DNA of 9,611 bases from Gemmataceae bacterium. GTDB lineage: Bacteria > Planctomycetota > Planctomycetia > Gemmatales > Gemmataceae. Shown here in pieces: positions 1 through 6,555 of this stretch. The notes under the pieces are model-generated. The model made no database searches. It was not told the origin of the DNA and saw only the letters and a list, made by a program, of their open reading frames with translations. How positions within the stretch are numbered: the stretch's first letter is position 1; every line of letters begins with the position of its first letter. Location of the stretch: the NCBI GenBank assembly GCA_947474875.1, contig CANJKY010000074.1, forward strand, positions 1 to 9,611, given 5' to 3'. Made by a program: the position numbers and the translations under genes.

Positions 1-12
1 GTTCACCGGTGA

Positions 13-158
13 GACCTCACCCCCCGGCCCCCTCTCCCTGTATCCGGAGCTTCCGCTCCGGCGGGAGAGGGGGAGGAAGAGGGAAGGTCGGTTTTTCTCC
101 CCCTCTCCCGCCTCGCCGCCGGCGAGGGAGCAGGGAGAGGGGGCCGGGGGGTGAGGTC
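13..158. repeat. Clamped multi-hairpin palindromic repeat (REP/MITE-like)
   Basis: Two perfect 28-bp inverted arms (13-40 and 131-158) enclose three further hairpins: a 7-bp stem 44-50/55-61 with a TTCC loop, a perfect 15-bp stem 61-75/97-111, and a 7-bp stem 111-117/121-127 with a GCC loop. The whole can fold as a closed stem with three branches. It lies five bases beyond the stop codon of the minus-strand LRR gene, so it may end or protect that transcript. The C/G-rich arm (ACCTCACCCCCCGGCCCC) resembles dispersed repeats I recall from Gemmata-type and other high-GC genomes; copy number was not checked. No transposase is present, so a non-autonomous element is inferred. All six frames are open here, which gives spurious Pro/Arg-rich reading frames. 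Confidence 0.8.
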
Positions 159-163
159 CAACG

Positions 164-1285
164 TCAATCGAAACTCACCGTCAGGTTCGGGGCCTTGCGG
201 CGGGCGTCGGCGGCGCCTTTGTCCGTCACCTTCGACTTCCGCACGCCCACCTTTTCCAGCTTGTTCGCCTTCTCCGCCACCGCCGCCAAGCCGGCGTCGC
301 CCACCGCCGTCTCCTCGACCGACAGCGACACCAGCCCCCGCGGGGTGGCCAGCTCCCGCACCCCGGCGTCGGTGATCTTGGTGCGGTCCAGGTCGAGCGT
401 CTTCACGTCCCGCAGGCGGGCGACGGCCTTCATCCCGGCGTCGTTCGCCGCGGTGTCGTTCAGGTACAGCTCCTCGATCGCGGTCAGGTCGGCCAGGTCG
501 GCGAACCCGCTGCCCGTCACCGCCTTGCATCCGCCCAGGTGCAGCACCTTCAGTTTGTTCAGCTTGTTCAGCGGCTTCAGCCCGGCGTCAGTCACGGTCG
601 CGTTCTGGAGGTTCAGTACCTCCAGCCCCTTCGCCACCCCGACCGGCACGAGCGACGAGTCCGCCACCTTGCTGTCGGACAGGTCGAGTTCCTTCAGCTT
701 GGTCCAGCCGGCGAACGCCCCGCCGGTGTCGGCCAGCGTCAGCTTCGTGCCCTTGAGCGTCAGTTTGGTCAGCGACTTCACCGCCCCGAGTTCCTTGATC
801 GCCGCGTCGTCGATGGCCGTCTCGCTGGCGTCGAGCGTTTCGAGCGCCTTGCACGCGGCCAACTCCTTGAACCCGGCCGGGGTGAGTTTGGCCGCCCGCG
901 TCAGGTCCACGTCCTTCAGCTTCGGCAGCGCGGCCAGACCCTTCAGCCCGGCGTCGGTCACGTCCGACCCGTCGAGCGCGACCGAGGTGAGCTGTGGCAG
1001 GTCGGCCAACTGCTTCAACACCGCGTCGGCGTTCTTGCTGCCGGACAGGGTGATGCGTATCAGCTTGGGGAACGCGGCCAGCCGCTTCAGCTCGAACCCG
1101 GCGGCGTCCTTCTCGTTCAACGACACGGTGAGGATCGGCTGGTCCTTCTGGCTCACGTCCGGGATGGGCAGCCCGCCGAACTTGGACACGTACTCGCTCG
1201 CCGCCTTCTGCGCTTTTGCGTCCTGGGCGACGAGCGGGGTGACGGAGCTCACGACGGCGAGCACAGCGACGGCGGGGCGAATCAT
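164..1285 (-). CDS. Secreted leucine-rich-repeat protein
   Basis: The product has 373 residues. Residues 1-20 form a signal peptide (MIRPAVAVLAVVSSVTPLVA, then QDAKAQ), so export is expected. From about residue 50 to the end it is a run of roughly a dozen LRRs of about 24 residues, with the planctomycete pattern VTDAGL...L..L..L..LDL (for example VTDAGLKGLAALPKLKDVDL near 109-128 and ITDAGVRELA near 304-313). This matches ribonuclease-inhibitor-like LRRs (Pfam LRR_6 type). No enzymatic domain or C-terminal anchor is visible. Such proteins usually bind partners; the partner is unknown. The ATG at 1285 is chosen because the signal peptide starts there and GAGG (complement of 1292-1295) lies six bases upstream; the open frame extends further to 1948 but only as antisense of mobA. 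It is divergent from mobA with a 64-base gap. Confidence 0.88.
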   Translation of the reverse strand: MIRPAVAVLAVVSSVTPLVAQDAKAQKAASEYVSKFGGLPIPDVSQKDQPILTVSLNEKDAAGFELKRLAAFPKLIRITLSGSKNADAVLKQLADLPQLTSVALDGSDVTDAGLKGLAALPKLKDVDLTRAAKLTPAGFKELAACKALETLDASETAIDDAAIKELGAVKSLTKLTLKGTKLTLADTGGAFAGWTKLKELDLSDSKVADSSLVPVGVAKGLEVLNLQNATVTDAGLKPLNKLNKLKVLHLGGCKAVTGSGFADLADLTAIEELYLNDTAANDAGMKAVARLRDVKTLDLDRTKITDAGVRELATPRGLVSLSVEETAVGDAGLAAVAEKANKLEKVGVRKSKVTDKGAADARRKAPNLTVSFD

Positions 1286-1349
1286 GGCGGGCCTCGGGTC
1301 GGGGTGCGGATATGGTACGGTGAAGGGGGCCGGTGCCACGGAAGAACAC

Positions 1350-1973
1350 ATGACCAGCGCGGGCGGGGTGGTGCTGTGCGGCGGGCGGTCGCTCCGCATG
1401 GGGCGGCCGAAGGCGTGGCTGCGCATCGGAGATGAGACGATGCTGCACCGGGTGGTGCGGGCAGTGGCGGCGGTGGTGAACCCGGTGGTGGTGGTGGCCG
1501 CGGCCGGGCAGGACGTGCCCCCGCTGCCGGCCGGCGTGGAGGTGGTACGGGATGAATTGGACGGGTGCGGCCCGCTCGGCGGGCTGGCGGCGGGGCTGGC
1601 GGCGCTGGCCGGGCGGGCGGAGGTGGTGTACCTGTCCGGGTGCGACGTACCACTGCTGCGGCCCGGGTTCGTGCAGCAGGTTCTGGCTCCCCTCGCCTCT
1701 GGGGGTGAGGGGATGATTGCCATCCCCCTTATCCACGCCCGCCTGCACCCGCTGGCCGCGGCATACCGCACCTCCATCCTCCCGGTCGTTCGCAACCACC
1801 TCGCCGCTGGTCGGCTGAAGATGACCGCCCTGTTCGATGCCGTACACACCCTCACCCTGCCGCCCGCCCACTTCGCCGACGTGGACCCGCACCTGGAGTC
1901 GGTGGTCAACGTGAACACGCCGGAGGAATACGCGGAACTGATCCGCACGCGGTTCGTCCAATCCGGTGCATGA
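1350..1973 (+). CDS. mobA: Molybdenum cofactor guanylyltransferase (MobA)
   Basis: The product has 207 residues, close to the usual size of about 190-210, and is cytoplasmic. MobA joins GMP from GTP to molybdopterin to give the MGD cofactor of molybdoenzymes. The N-terminal nucleotide-binding signature is at 9-22 (LCGGRSLRMGRPKA), with the catalytic-type Lys at 21. DELDGCGPLGGLAAGL (68-83) matches the GPLxGL loop, GCDVPLL (97-103) carries the metal-binding Asp99, and VNVNTPEEY (186-194) is the usual C-terminal VN.NTPE motif. The signature reads RPK where classic MobA has DK; this also occurs in MocA-like cytidylyltransferases, so a related molybdopterin nucleotidyltransferase is the main alternative. 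The ATG at 1350 is preceded by GGAAG (1340-1344), five bases away; the open frame reaches back to base 9 but only as antisense of the LRR gene. No molybdoenzyme is seen in the window. Confidence 0.85.
   Translation: MTSAGGVVLCGGRSLRMGRPKAWLRIGDETMLHRVVRAVAAVVNPVVVVAAAGQDVPPLPAGVEVVRDELDGCGPLGGLAAGLAALAGRAEVVYLSGCDVPLLRPGFVQQVLAPLASGGEGMIAIPLIHARLHPLAAAYRTSILPVVRNHLAAGRLKMTALFDAVHTLTLPPAHFADVDPHLESVVNVNTPEEYAELIRTRFVQSGA
1689..1712. repeat. Hairpin inside mobA, possible repeat remnant
   Basis: CCCCTCGCC (1689-1697) pairs with GGTGAGGGG (1704-1712), with one G-T wobble and a six-base loop. It encodes the PLASGGEG stretch (residues 114-121) just after helix-forming sequence in MobA. The C/T-rich arm recalls the repeat at 13-158, but the match is short and the protein length is normal, so this may be chance in GC-rich DNA. 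Confidence 0.3.
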
Positions 1974-2008
1974 CCGTTCGCCCGGAGCTATGCTGAAGAC
2001 GACCTTCC

Positions 2009-2012
2009 GAGG
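2009..2012 (+). promoter_or_regulatory. Ribosome binding site that decides the cytochrome start
   Basis: GAGG, within CGAGGA, lies seven bases before the ATG at 2020. The in-frame alternatives fit worse: GTG 1966 overlaps the end of mobA, and ATG 1990 has GGAG only two bases upstream. The start at 2020 also places the membrane segment at the expected distance from the N-terminus. Confidence 0.6.
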
Positions 2013-2019
2013 ATTGCCG

Positions 2020-2619
2020 ATGCCCGTCCAGCCCGCGTCCGTCGCCGTCAAGTTCGCCGTCGCCACGATTTTCCTGGGCGGCATCGGGTTCGGGGTGGTG
2101 GCCGCGCTCAGCCAGCCGGAGCCGAAGGCGAAAACCAAGCCGACACCGCAAGAGTTGGCGAAAGCGGAACCGACCAAACTCGAAACGGTCCCGACGACCC
2201 CGCCCACCAAGCCGGAGCCGAAACCCGAACCGCCCAAGAAGCCGGACCCGAAGCCGGAGCCCAAGAAGCCGGACCCGCCGAAGAAGACGGAACCGACCAA
2301 GCCCGCCCCGGCCAAGCCGGAGCCGCCCAAACCCGAGCCGCCGAAGACGGACGTGGTGACGTTCTCGAAGGTGCAGGGCATCCTGAAGGCGACGTGCGCC
2401 ACCTGTCACGGCGACCCGCAGCAGAAGGCGGGGATCGACGTCCGTACCCTGGCGGCGATCACCCGGAAGAAGGGGCTGGTGGTGCCCGGCAACCCGGAGG
2501 GCAGCGACCTGTGGGGGAGCATCGAGGCCGGCACCATGCCCCCGCCGGACGCCAAGACGAAGCTGTCCGCCACCGAGAAGAAGCTGATCAAGGACTGGAT
2601 CGCGTCCGGGGCGAAGTGA
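2020..2619 (+). CDS. Membrane-anchored mono-heme cytochrome c with Pro/Lys/Glu arm
   Basis: The product has 199 residues in three parts. Residues 8-30 (VAVKFAVATIFLGGIGFGVV...) form one membrane segment or uncleaved signal. Residues about 32-110 are a linker rich in Pro, Lys and Glu/Asp, ending in KPEPKPEPPKKPDPKPEP-type repeats. Residues about 111-199 are a small cytochrome c domain with one heme-attachment site, CATCH at 126-130, and Met173 in TMPPP as likely distal ligand. The end, LSATEKKLIKDWIASGA, matches the planctomycete cytochrome c domain (PSCyt1 type), which normally heads much larger proteins; here it stands alone. It should sit outside the cytoplasmic membrane and carry one electron at a time; donor and acceptor are unknown. 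It starts 46 bases after mobA on the same strand, so co-transcription is possible. The next gene downstream is also a heme protein. Confidence 0.85.
   Translation: MPVQPASVAVKFAVATIFLGGIGFGVVAALSQPEPKAKTKPTPQELAKAEPTKLETVPTTPPTKPEPKPEPPKKPDPKPEPKKPDPPKKTEPTKPAPAKPEPPKPEPPKTDVVTFSKVQGILKATCATCHGDPQQKAGIDVRTLAAITRKKGLVVPGNPEGSDLWGSIEAGTMPPPDAKTKLSATEKKLIKDWIASGAK
2203..2349 (+). repeat. Degenerate K-P-E/D-P coding repeat in the cytochrome linker
   Basis: This stretch codes residues 62-110 and repeats units such as AAGCCGGAGCCGAA and AAGAAGCCGGACCCG. Pro alternates with Lys and Glu/Asp, giving a stiff extended arm rather than a fold. Such DNA is prone to slippage, so length is expected to vary between strains. 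Confidence 0.8.
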
Positions 2620-2644
2620 CCCAGCTTTTTGTCTTTGGATTTCC

Positions 2645-2659
2645 GGCACCGGAGGTGCC
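2645..2659 (+). terminator. Small hairpin after the cytochrome gene
   Basis: GGCACC (2645-2650) and GGTGCC (2654-2659) form a 6-bp stem with a GGA loop, 25 bases after the stop codon. A CTTTTTG run lies upstream of the stem rather than after it, so a canonical intrinsic terminator for the plus strand is not shown. It shares bases with the outer arm of the palindrome, so the two structures compete. Confidence 0.3.
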
Positions 2660-2816
2660 CGCGGATGTAGCCCAGGGCGGAAGCCCTGGGTAAGCGATGG
2701 GAGTACAGAACCGCCCCGGAGGGGCCGGCGGGGTTGATGCCGTCGGCCCCTCCGGGGCGTGGTGATTTTGCGTTACCGATTTCCCAGGGCTTCCGCCCTG
2801 GGCTACACCCGCGGGC
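2657..2816. repeat. Nested palindromic element of 160 bp
   Basis: Outer arms 2657-2690 and 2783-2816 are complementary over 34 bp with one mismatch (2665/2808); the inner 25 bp (2666-2690/2783-2807) are perfect. Inner arms 2712-2727 and 2744-2759 are perfect over 16 bp. Each outer arm is itself a hairpin: CCCAGGGC/GCCCTGGG (2671-2678/2683-2690, loop GGAA; 2783-2790/2795-2802, loop TTCC). The element can thus fold as one long rod, a cruciform, or a row of hairpins. The GTAGCCCAGGGCGGAAGCC arm is one I recall as recurring in planctomycete spacers; this was not searched. It begins 38 bases after the cytochrome stop. Confidence 0.85.
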
Positions 2817-2987
2817 CGCTCCGCGGCCGAAAGACGGCATCCCACTCGGCTTCGCACTGTCACCGCTTGCTTTTCCCAGCCGCCGGAGCCACCTTCGCCC
2901 CGGTCCAACTCCGGCCGCTCCTTTCAGTCGCAGCGAAGATCGGCTATCTTATCCCCCTGCCTCCCGACCTCCCCGGAGCGTCTCCCC

Positions 2988-5900
2988 ATGCCTCGCCGGT
3001 TGCTCGCGCTCGTCCTTGTCGCTCTCGCAGCTCCCGCGTTCGCCCAACTGCCGCCGGACAAAGCCCTCGCCTCCATGAAGCCCGGCGACGGGTTGCAGGT
3101 GGAACTGTTCGCCGCCGAGCCGATGCTCATCAACCCCACCGCCATCGACGTGGATCACCTCGGCCGGGTGTGGGTGGCGGAGGCGGTGAACTACCGCTGC
3201 CGGCTGCGGCGGGTGCCGCTGAACCGCAAGGAGGGCGACCGCATCGTCGTGCTGATCGACGAGAAGGGCGAGGGGAAGGCGACGAAGGCGGTCACGTTCT
3301 ACCAGGGGCCGGAGGTGTTCGGCCCGCTGAGCGTGTGCGTGATCCCGACCGGCAAATCGCTCCGCGTGCTCGTCGCACAGTCGCCGGACATCCTGGAGTT
3401 CACCTGCAAGGACGCGAGCAACCCGGTGGCCGACGGCCCGCCGAAGGTGTTCCTCACCGGGTTCGGCGGGTTCGACCACGACCACGGCGTCCACGGCCTG
3501 CACCTCGGGCCGGACGGCAAGCTGTACTTCACCGTCGGCGACCAGGGCGTCGGCCAGGGGAAGGACAAGGACGGTAAGCCGATCCCCCCGCTGCAATCCG
3601 CCGACGGCAAGGGGCGGGCGTGGAAGAGCAACAACACGGATTGCCAGGGCGGGACGGTGTGGCGGTGCGACTTGGACGGCAAGAACCTGGAACTGATCGC
3701 CCACAACTTCCGCAACAACTACGAGGCGTGCGTCGATTCGTTCGGCGAGATCTGGCTGTCCGACAACGACGACGACGGCAACCAGCAGACCCGCATCTGC
3801 TTCGTGTTCCCCGGCGGGAACTACGGGTACTTCCCCCGCGGGCCGGGCCAGACCCACTGGCACGAGGAGCAACCCGGCATCGTCCACAAGACGCTCCGCA
3901 CCGGGTTCGGCTCGCCCACCGGCATCCAGTTCTACGAGGGGAACCTGCTGCCGAAGCAGTACTACAACACGCTCATGCACGCCGACGCCGGCCCGCGGGA
4001 GATCCGCGCGTTCACCCGCAAGCCGAAGGGCGCGGGCTACGAGTTGGATAAAGCCCTGATGCTGACCAGCACCGACAACTGGTTCCGCCCGAGCGACGTG
4101 TGTACCGCCCCGGACGGCAGCGTGTTCGTGGCCGACTGGTACGACCCCGGCGTCGGCGGGCACGGCATGGGCGACACCACCCGTGGGCGGATTTACCGCC
4201 TCACTCCGACCGGGCACAAGGGGTACAAGGTGCCGGCGGTGAAGCTGGACACGAAGGAGGGCGTGCTAGCGGCGCTGGGCAGCCCGAACATGACGGTGCG
4301 GCAGATGGGGCTCAAAGCTCTGGACCGATATGCCGGCCAGGAAATCATGCCGGTCATTGACGATCCCAACACGAACGCCTGGGTTCGGGCGCGGCTGCTA
4401 TGGCGTGATCCGTGGTACGTTCCGACTGGCGGAGTTCACTGCTACGATGCACTCGAAAAAAGTGGGGACAGCGCCACCCGCACACTCGCGGTCCGATCTC
4501 TACTTGCCGACCGATTCACCTGGGATGCTTCGGCACGCTTCCGGATGAGCGATGGGAAGTCTGCAAGTTATCTTGCAGACCCGGCCGTTCGCAGAGAAAT
4601 CCTGATTGGTCTGCAAAAGGATCAAAAGCCGGACTCTTCGCTCTTTTACGAGCTCGCCAAGCAGTACGACGGTTCCGACCTCTTCTACCGCGCCGCGCTG
4701 AACATCGCGTGCGGCACCGACCCGGCGCGGCGGGACGCCATCCTCGCCGACTTCGACAAGCACTTCCCGGAGTGGAACGACAAGGTGGCCGACCTGGTGT
4801 GGGAGCTACGGCCGAAGAGCATGCTGCCGAAGCTGGACGCCCTGCTGAAAGACGCCAAGCTGACCGGCGCTCAGAAGGCCCGCATCGTGGACATCCTCGC
4901 CGCGTCCGACGACCCCGCCGCCGGCAAGACGATGCTCGGTCTGCTGAAAGGCGATGCGTCCGCCGAGGTGAAGCAGCGGGCGCTCGACAACCTGAAGCTG
5001 TTCCTGCCGACCAAGTGGAAGCAGTTGAACACCCGCGACGAACTGAATCCGGCCATCGACCGGTTGCTGGCGGACAAGCAGGGGGTGACGGCGGGCCTGC
5101 GGCTGATCGCCCTGAGCGACAACGTGTGGCGGGTGGACGAGGTGGCGGCCATCGCCCAGGACCCGAAGGCCGACCCCGGGGTGCGTCAGGAGGCGGTGCT
5201 CACCCTGGGCGGGCTGCGGAGCGAGAAGGCGGTGGCCGCGCTGGTCCAGGTGGGGGTGCCGGAAAACCCGCTGTCCGCCGCCGCCGTCCAGGCCCTCGCC
5301 CGTCACCTGCCGAACGGCAACGTGCGACCGCACCACCAGGAGGCGGCGCTGGCGGCCGTGATCCAGTGGTTCGAGGCGGAGAAGGTGTCGGACGAGTTCC
5401 GCGGGGCGTGCCTGAAGGCTCTGGCCGGTAGCCGGCAGGGCACCACCTGGTTGCTCCGTCGGCAGGCCGACGGCAAGCTGCCGTCGAACGCTGTCCCCGA
5501 GGCCGGCCGGCTGTTGCGGAACAGCCCGTTCGCCGACCTACGGAACAAGGCGCTCGTCCTGTTCCCCGCCGCCGGCAAACTCGACCCGAAGACGCTGCCG
5601 CCGATTTCCGAACTGGCGAAGAAGGCGGGCAGCGCGGCGAACGGCAAGCAACTGATGGCGAAGTCGCTGACGGGCGAGGCGCAGTGCCTGAAGTGCCACA
5701 TGATCCGCGGCACCGGCGGGAGCATCGGCCCGGACCTGAGCATGATCGGCAAGAAGGGGAGCAAAGAGAACCTGTACGACAGTCTGCTGACCCCGAGCAA
5801 GGCCATCGCCGACCAGTACGTGTCGTGGCGGATCGACAGCGAGGACGGGCAGAGCATCGTCGGCCTGCTGGTCGAGGAGACGGCGAAGTCGATCACCGTC

Positions 5901-6488
5901 CGCGACGCGAACGGCAAGGACTACACGTTCGCCGCCAAGGACGTGACCAAGAAGAAGGACCCGAAGTCGATCATGCCGGAGGACGTGATCAAGGCGTTCA
6001 CCGAGGACGAGTTGATCGACGTGGTCGAGTACCTGATGACGCTGCAAACGCCGTCGCTCACGCCGGACTCGTGGCAGGTCGCCGGGCCGTTCCCGGCGGC
6101 GGACGACGCGGCGCTGGACAGGGAGTTCGACACGAAGAGCGCGACGTGGAAGACGATCCGTGGCGGGGCGAACGGGTACTTCGACCTGGCCGCGTTCCAC
6201 GGCGACAAGGCGCCGAAGAGCCTGAGCTACCTGCGGCGGACGATCGAATCCCCGGCGGATCAGGAGGTCACGATCCGCCTGGGCACCGACGACGGCTGCC
6301 GACTGCTCGTGAACGGGGAGAAGGTGCTGGCACACGAGCGGCACGAGGCAGCCAGCCCGGACCGCGATCAGGTGAAGGTGAAGCTGAAGAAGGGGGCGAA
6401 CGAGGTGCTGCTGAAGATCAACAACGGCGACAACCCGCACGGGTTCTACCTGACGGTGGAAGGCGGGGTGGATCTGAAGGTGAAGTGA
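2988..6488 (+). CDS. PVC-type heme-binding protein with dehydrogenase-like propeller
   Basis: The product has 1166 residues. Residues 1-19 are a signal peptide (MPRRLLALVLVALAAPAFA, then QLPP). Residues about 30-410 are a TIGR02604-type beta-propeller resembling sugar/PQQ dehydrogenases (GLQVELFAAEPMLINPT, VWVAEAVNYR, VADWYDPGVGGHG). Residues about 415-870 are alpha-helical HEAT-like repeats. Residues about 880-1020 are the TIGR02603 heme domain with one CLKCH (900-904), GPDLSMIGKKG after it, and Met996 in SIMPEDV as likely axial ligand. Residues about 1024-1166 (DSWQVAGPFP...LGTDDGCRLLVNG) look like a PA14/jelly-roll-type domain. A role in periplasmic oxidation of a sugar or polysaccharide-derived substrate is often supposed for the family but is unproven. 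The ATG at 2988 has GGAG nine bases upstream and begins the signal peptide. Codons in 4314-4646 are unlike the rest. It lies downstream of a small cytochrome that could be a partner, and converges with glcE. Confidence 0.92.
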   Translation: MPRRLLALVLVALAAPAFAQLPPDKALASMKPGDGLQVELFAAEPMLINPTAIDVDHLGRVWVAEAVNYRCRLRRVPLNRKEGDRIVVLIDEKGEGKATKAVTFYQGPEVFGPLSVCVIPTGKSLRVLVAQSPDILEFTCKDASNPVADGPPKVFLTGFGGFDHDHGVHGLHLGPDGKLYFTVGDQGVGQGKDKDGKPIPPLQSADGKGRAWKSNNTDCQGGTVWRCDLDGKNLELIAHNFRNNYEACVDSFGEIWLSDNDDDGNQQTRICFVFPGGNYGYFPRGPGQTHWHEEQPGIVHKTLRTGFGSPTGIQFYEGNLLPKQYYNTLMHADAGPREIRAFTRKPKGAGYELDKALMLTSTDNWFRPSDVCTAPDGSVFVADWYDPGVGGHGMGDTTRGRIYRLTPTGHKGYKVPAVKLDTKEGVLAALGSPNMTVRQMGLKALDRYAGQEIMPVIDDPNTNAWVRARLLWRDPWYVPTGGVHCYDALEKSGDSATRTLAVRSLLADRFTWDASARFRMSDGKSASYLADPAVRREILIGLQKDQKPDSSLFYELAKQYDGSDLFYRAALNIACGTDPARRDAILADFDKHFPEWNDKVADLVWELRPKSMLPKLDALLKDAKLTGAQKARIVDILAASDDPAAGKTMLGLLKGDASAEVKQRALDNLKLFLPTKWKQLNTRDELNPAIDRLLADKQGVTAGLRLIALSDNVWRVDEVAAIAQDPKADPGVRQEAVLTLGGLRSEKAVAALVQVGVPENPLSAAAVQALARHLPNGNVRPHHQEAALAAVIQWFEAEKVSDEFRGACLKALAGSRQGTTWLLRRQADGKLPSNAVPEAGRLLRNSPFADLRNKALVLFPAAGKLDPKTLPPISELAKKAGSAANGKQLMAKSLTGEAQCLKCHMIRGTGGSIGPDLSMIGKKGSKENLYDSLLTPSKAIADQYVSWRIDSEDGQSIVGLLVEETAKSITVRDANGKDYTFAAKDVTKKKDPKSIMPEDVIKAFTEDELIDVVEYLMTLQTPSLTPDSWQVAGPFPAADDAALDREFDTKSATWKTIRGGANGYFDLAAFHGDKAPKSLSYLRRTIESPADQEVTIRLGTDDGCRLLVNGEKVLAHERHEAASPDRDQVKVKLKKGANEVLLKINNGDNPHGFYLTVEGGVDLKVK
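4314..4646 (+). other. Codon-use mosaic segment within the heme protein gene
   Basis: Within the HEAT-like part (residues 443-553) about 46 of 111 codons end in A or T by hand count (AAA, GCT, CGA, TAT, GAT, AGT, TCT, CTT, AGA, CAA, TTT). The 25 codons before it have one (CTA) and about 50 codons after it have one (GGT). The reading frame is intact and both edges are abrupt. Confidence 0.75.
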
Positions 6489-6493
6489 TTTCC

Positions 6494-6555
6494 GTAGCCG
6501 CGACCCAACGGGGAGCGCGTCGGGTAGAACACGCTCCCCGTTGGGTCGCGGCTAC
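6494..6555. terminator. Perfect 24-bp inverted repeat between convergent genes
   Basis: GTAGCCGCGACCCAACGGGG and the four bases after it (6494-6517) are perfectly complementary to 6532-6555, with a 14-base loop. The stem starts five bases after the stop of the heme protein gene and its right arm contains the TAG stop of glcE (6552-6554). It can form on either RNA, so a bidirectional transcription end is likely. There is no U-run beside the stem, so Rho-independent action is not proven. It may also be a copy of a dispersed palindrome. Confidence 0.7.

Larger units (their letters stand above)
2620..2987. other. Gene-free spacer of 368 bases
   Basis: It holds a small hairpin after the cytochrome stop (2645-2659), the nested palindrome at 2657-2816, and about 170 bases of unstructured upstream sequence of the large heme gene. 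In the latter, TTCAGT (2923-2928) and TATCTT (2945-2950) are 16 bases apart and could be a weak sigma-70-type promoter; this is a guess. Open frames across the spacer have no family-like content and follow the palindrome, so I call no gene. Confidence 0.7.

Noticed and set aside
9..1349. N-terminal extension of mobA back to base 9
   Set aside because: The extension is Ser/Phe/Ala-rich antisense of the LRR gene and of the first repeat. The MobA nucleotide-binding motif begins just after ATG 1350, which has its own ribosome binding site.
2203..2349. CRISPR or tandem DNA repeat array
   Set aside because: The units are irregular, have no spacers and match codon-level Pro/Lys/Glu repetition within an intact reading frame.
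588..2402. Long minus-strand open frame of 604 codons
   Set aside because: It crosses the LRR gene in a wrong frame, mobA and the cytochrome gene antisense. The product is Arg/Gly/Ala-rich low-complexity with no motif, as expected for GC-rich antisense frames.
2734..3577. Plus-strand open frames running through the palindrome at 2657-2816 and into the heme gene
   Set aside because: The peptides follow the palindrome sequence and then shadow the heme protein in another frame. No start site or family motif supports them.
2949..4217. Minus-strand open frame of 422 codons opposite the heme protein
   Set aside because: It is the antisense of a well-supported gene with signal peptide and propeller motifs. 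Its Val/Ala/Arg/His-rich composition has no recognisable domain.
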